A stretch of DNA of 7,292 nt from the NCBI GenBank assembly GCA_030604325.1, contig JAUVWC010000063.1, positions 1 through 7,292 on the forward strand, given 5' to 3'. The notes beneath the pieces are model-generated. The model ran no database searches and was not told where the DNA came from. It saw only the letters and a list, made by a program, of their open reading frames with translations. A program made the position numbers and the translations under genes. Positions 6,910-7,292 of the stretch are shown here, piece by piece; the stretch's first letter is position 1, and each line of letters opens with the position of its first letter. Source of the stretch: Candidatus Zixiibacteriota bacterium (GTDB lineage: Bacteria > Blakebacterota > Blakebacteria > Blakebacterales > Blakebacteraceae).

Positions 6910-6914
6910 GGCCG
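6871..6914 (+). repeat. Imperfect direct repeat at the ade/mtnA junction, 28-bp offset
   Basis: TCCGTGGTTAAAGCCG at 6871-6886 recurs as TCCGTGGTTAAGGCCG at 6899-6914, with 15 of 16 bases the same. The 12 bases between are GAGAGAGATACT. An offset of 28 is not a multiple of three, so the two copies encode SVVKA in different frames: the first in the short ORF from 6859, the second at the start of mtnA. The second copy carries the mtnA GTG start. Confidence 0.85.
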
Positions 6915-7292
6915 TAGAATGGATCGAGGGAAAGGTTCGCCTGCTCGACCAGACCAGACTGCCCCGTGAGGAGGTATATCTGGAGCTTTCCGGCTATCAG
7001 GAAATCGCACAAGCGATCATGGAGATGAGGGTGCGGGGGGCGCCGGCCATCGGCATCGCCGCCGCCTACGGACTGGCGCTCGGGGCTCAGGGTATCGAGG
7101 CTGACTCAAAAGAGGTACTCATCGCCGGGCTTCACCCTGTCTCCGAGGCACTGGCTGCCACCCGACCGACAGCCGTCAATCTCTTCTGGGCGCTCGAACG
7201 GATGAACACCGTCGCCCAAGCCGGCGAAAGCGTGGCCGGGATAAAGGCCGCTCTCATCACCGAGGCCCAGGCGCTGGAGGCCGAGACCGAAG
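6902..7292 (+). CDS. mtnA: S-methyl-5-thioribose-1-phosphate isomerase (partial, 3' end off window)
   Basis: The first 130 codons of MtnA (EC 5.3.1.23), a cytoplasmic enzyme of methionine salvage that isomerises 5-methylthioribose-1-phosphate to 5-methylthioribulose-1-phosphate; it belongs to the eIF2B-related family. The N-terminus after the start (VKAVEWIEGKVRLLDQTRLP) matches the family's .IEW..G.V.LLDQT.LP opening. VRGAPAIGIAAAYG at 44-57 and RPTAVNLFWALERM at 88-101 are the family's two best-known N-terminal motifs. GTG 6902 was chosen because GGAGAGAG lies 8 bases upstream and the protein starts where relatives start. An in-frame ATG at 6866 would add 12 residues but has no ribosome site. 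The gap to ade is 42 bases and holds the direct repeat. Its substrate arises together with adenine when MTA is phosphorolysed, which ties it to ade and hpt upstream. Confidence 0.95.
   Translation, partial: MVKAVEWIEGKVRLLDQTRLPREEVYLELSGYQEIAQAIMEMRVRGAPAIGIAAAYGLALGAQGIEADSKEVLIAGLHPVSEALAATRPTAVNLFWALERMNTVAQAGESVAGIKAALITEAQALEAETE

Overview
This is a GC-rich (roughly 60%) bacterial chromosomal window that is almost entirely protein-coding, with short spacers and good Shine-Dalgarno sites. The first gene encodes a lipoprotein with a type II signal peptide and a degenerate GWxTD-like region, which points to a diderm (outer-membrane) bacterium. GWxTD proteins are known mainly from Bacteroidota/FCB-type lineages, Acidobacteriota and related candidate phyla. 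The phylum cannot be fixed from this window. No rRNA, tRNA, CRISPR array, insertion sequence or phage gene was seen.

Layout. (1) Positions 1-1286, minus strand: the N-terminal 428 residues of the GWxTD/TPR-type lipoprotein, running off the left edge. (2) 1287-1572: a divergent intergenic region with a 12-bp AT palindrome and, just before the next gene, two copies of a CTTCTGAAG-containing dyad exactly 31 bp apart. (3) 1573-2676, plus: a zinc-dependent medium-chain dehydrogenase. (4) 2693-3661, minus: an extended short-chain dehydrogenase/epimerase of the 3-beta-HSD/dihydroflavonol-reductase type, convergent with the dehydrogenase. An 8-bp inverted repeat has both stop codons in its loop. (5) 3833-4597, plus: a CPBP-family (CAAX protease-like) membrane protein. 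(6) 4637-7292, plus: hpt, ade and the start of mtnA, tightly packed and probably one operon.

The right-hand operon makes metabolic sense as a methylthioadenosine (MTA) recycling unit. Cleavage of MTA by a phosphorylase gives adenine and methylthioribose-1-phosphate. Adenine deaminase (ade) turns adenine into hypoxanthine, Hpt turns hypoxanthine into IMP, and MtnA isomerises methylthioribose-1-phosphate. No MTA phosphorylase is visible; it may lie past the right edge or elsewhere.

The most distinctive local signal is at the ade/mtnA junction. A 16-bp segment is repeated (15/16 identical) with a 28-bp offset. Removing one 28-bp unit would restore an ATG that overlaps the ade stop codon and reads in frame into mtnA. 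As it stands, that ATG opens a 16-codon ORF whose stop overlaps the mtnA GTG start. I found no convincing evidence of an entirely new system; the enzymes belong to known families.
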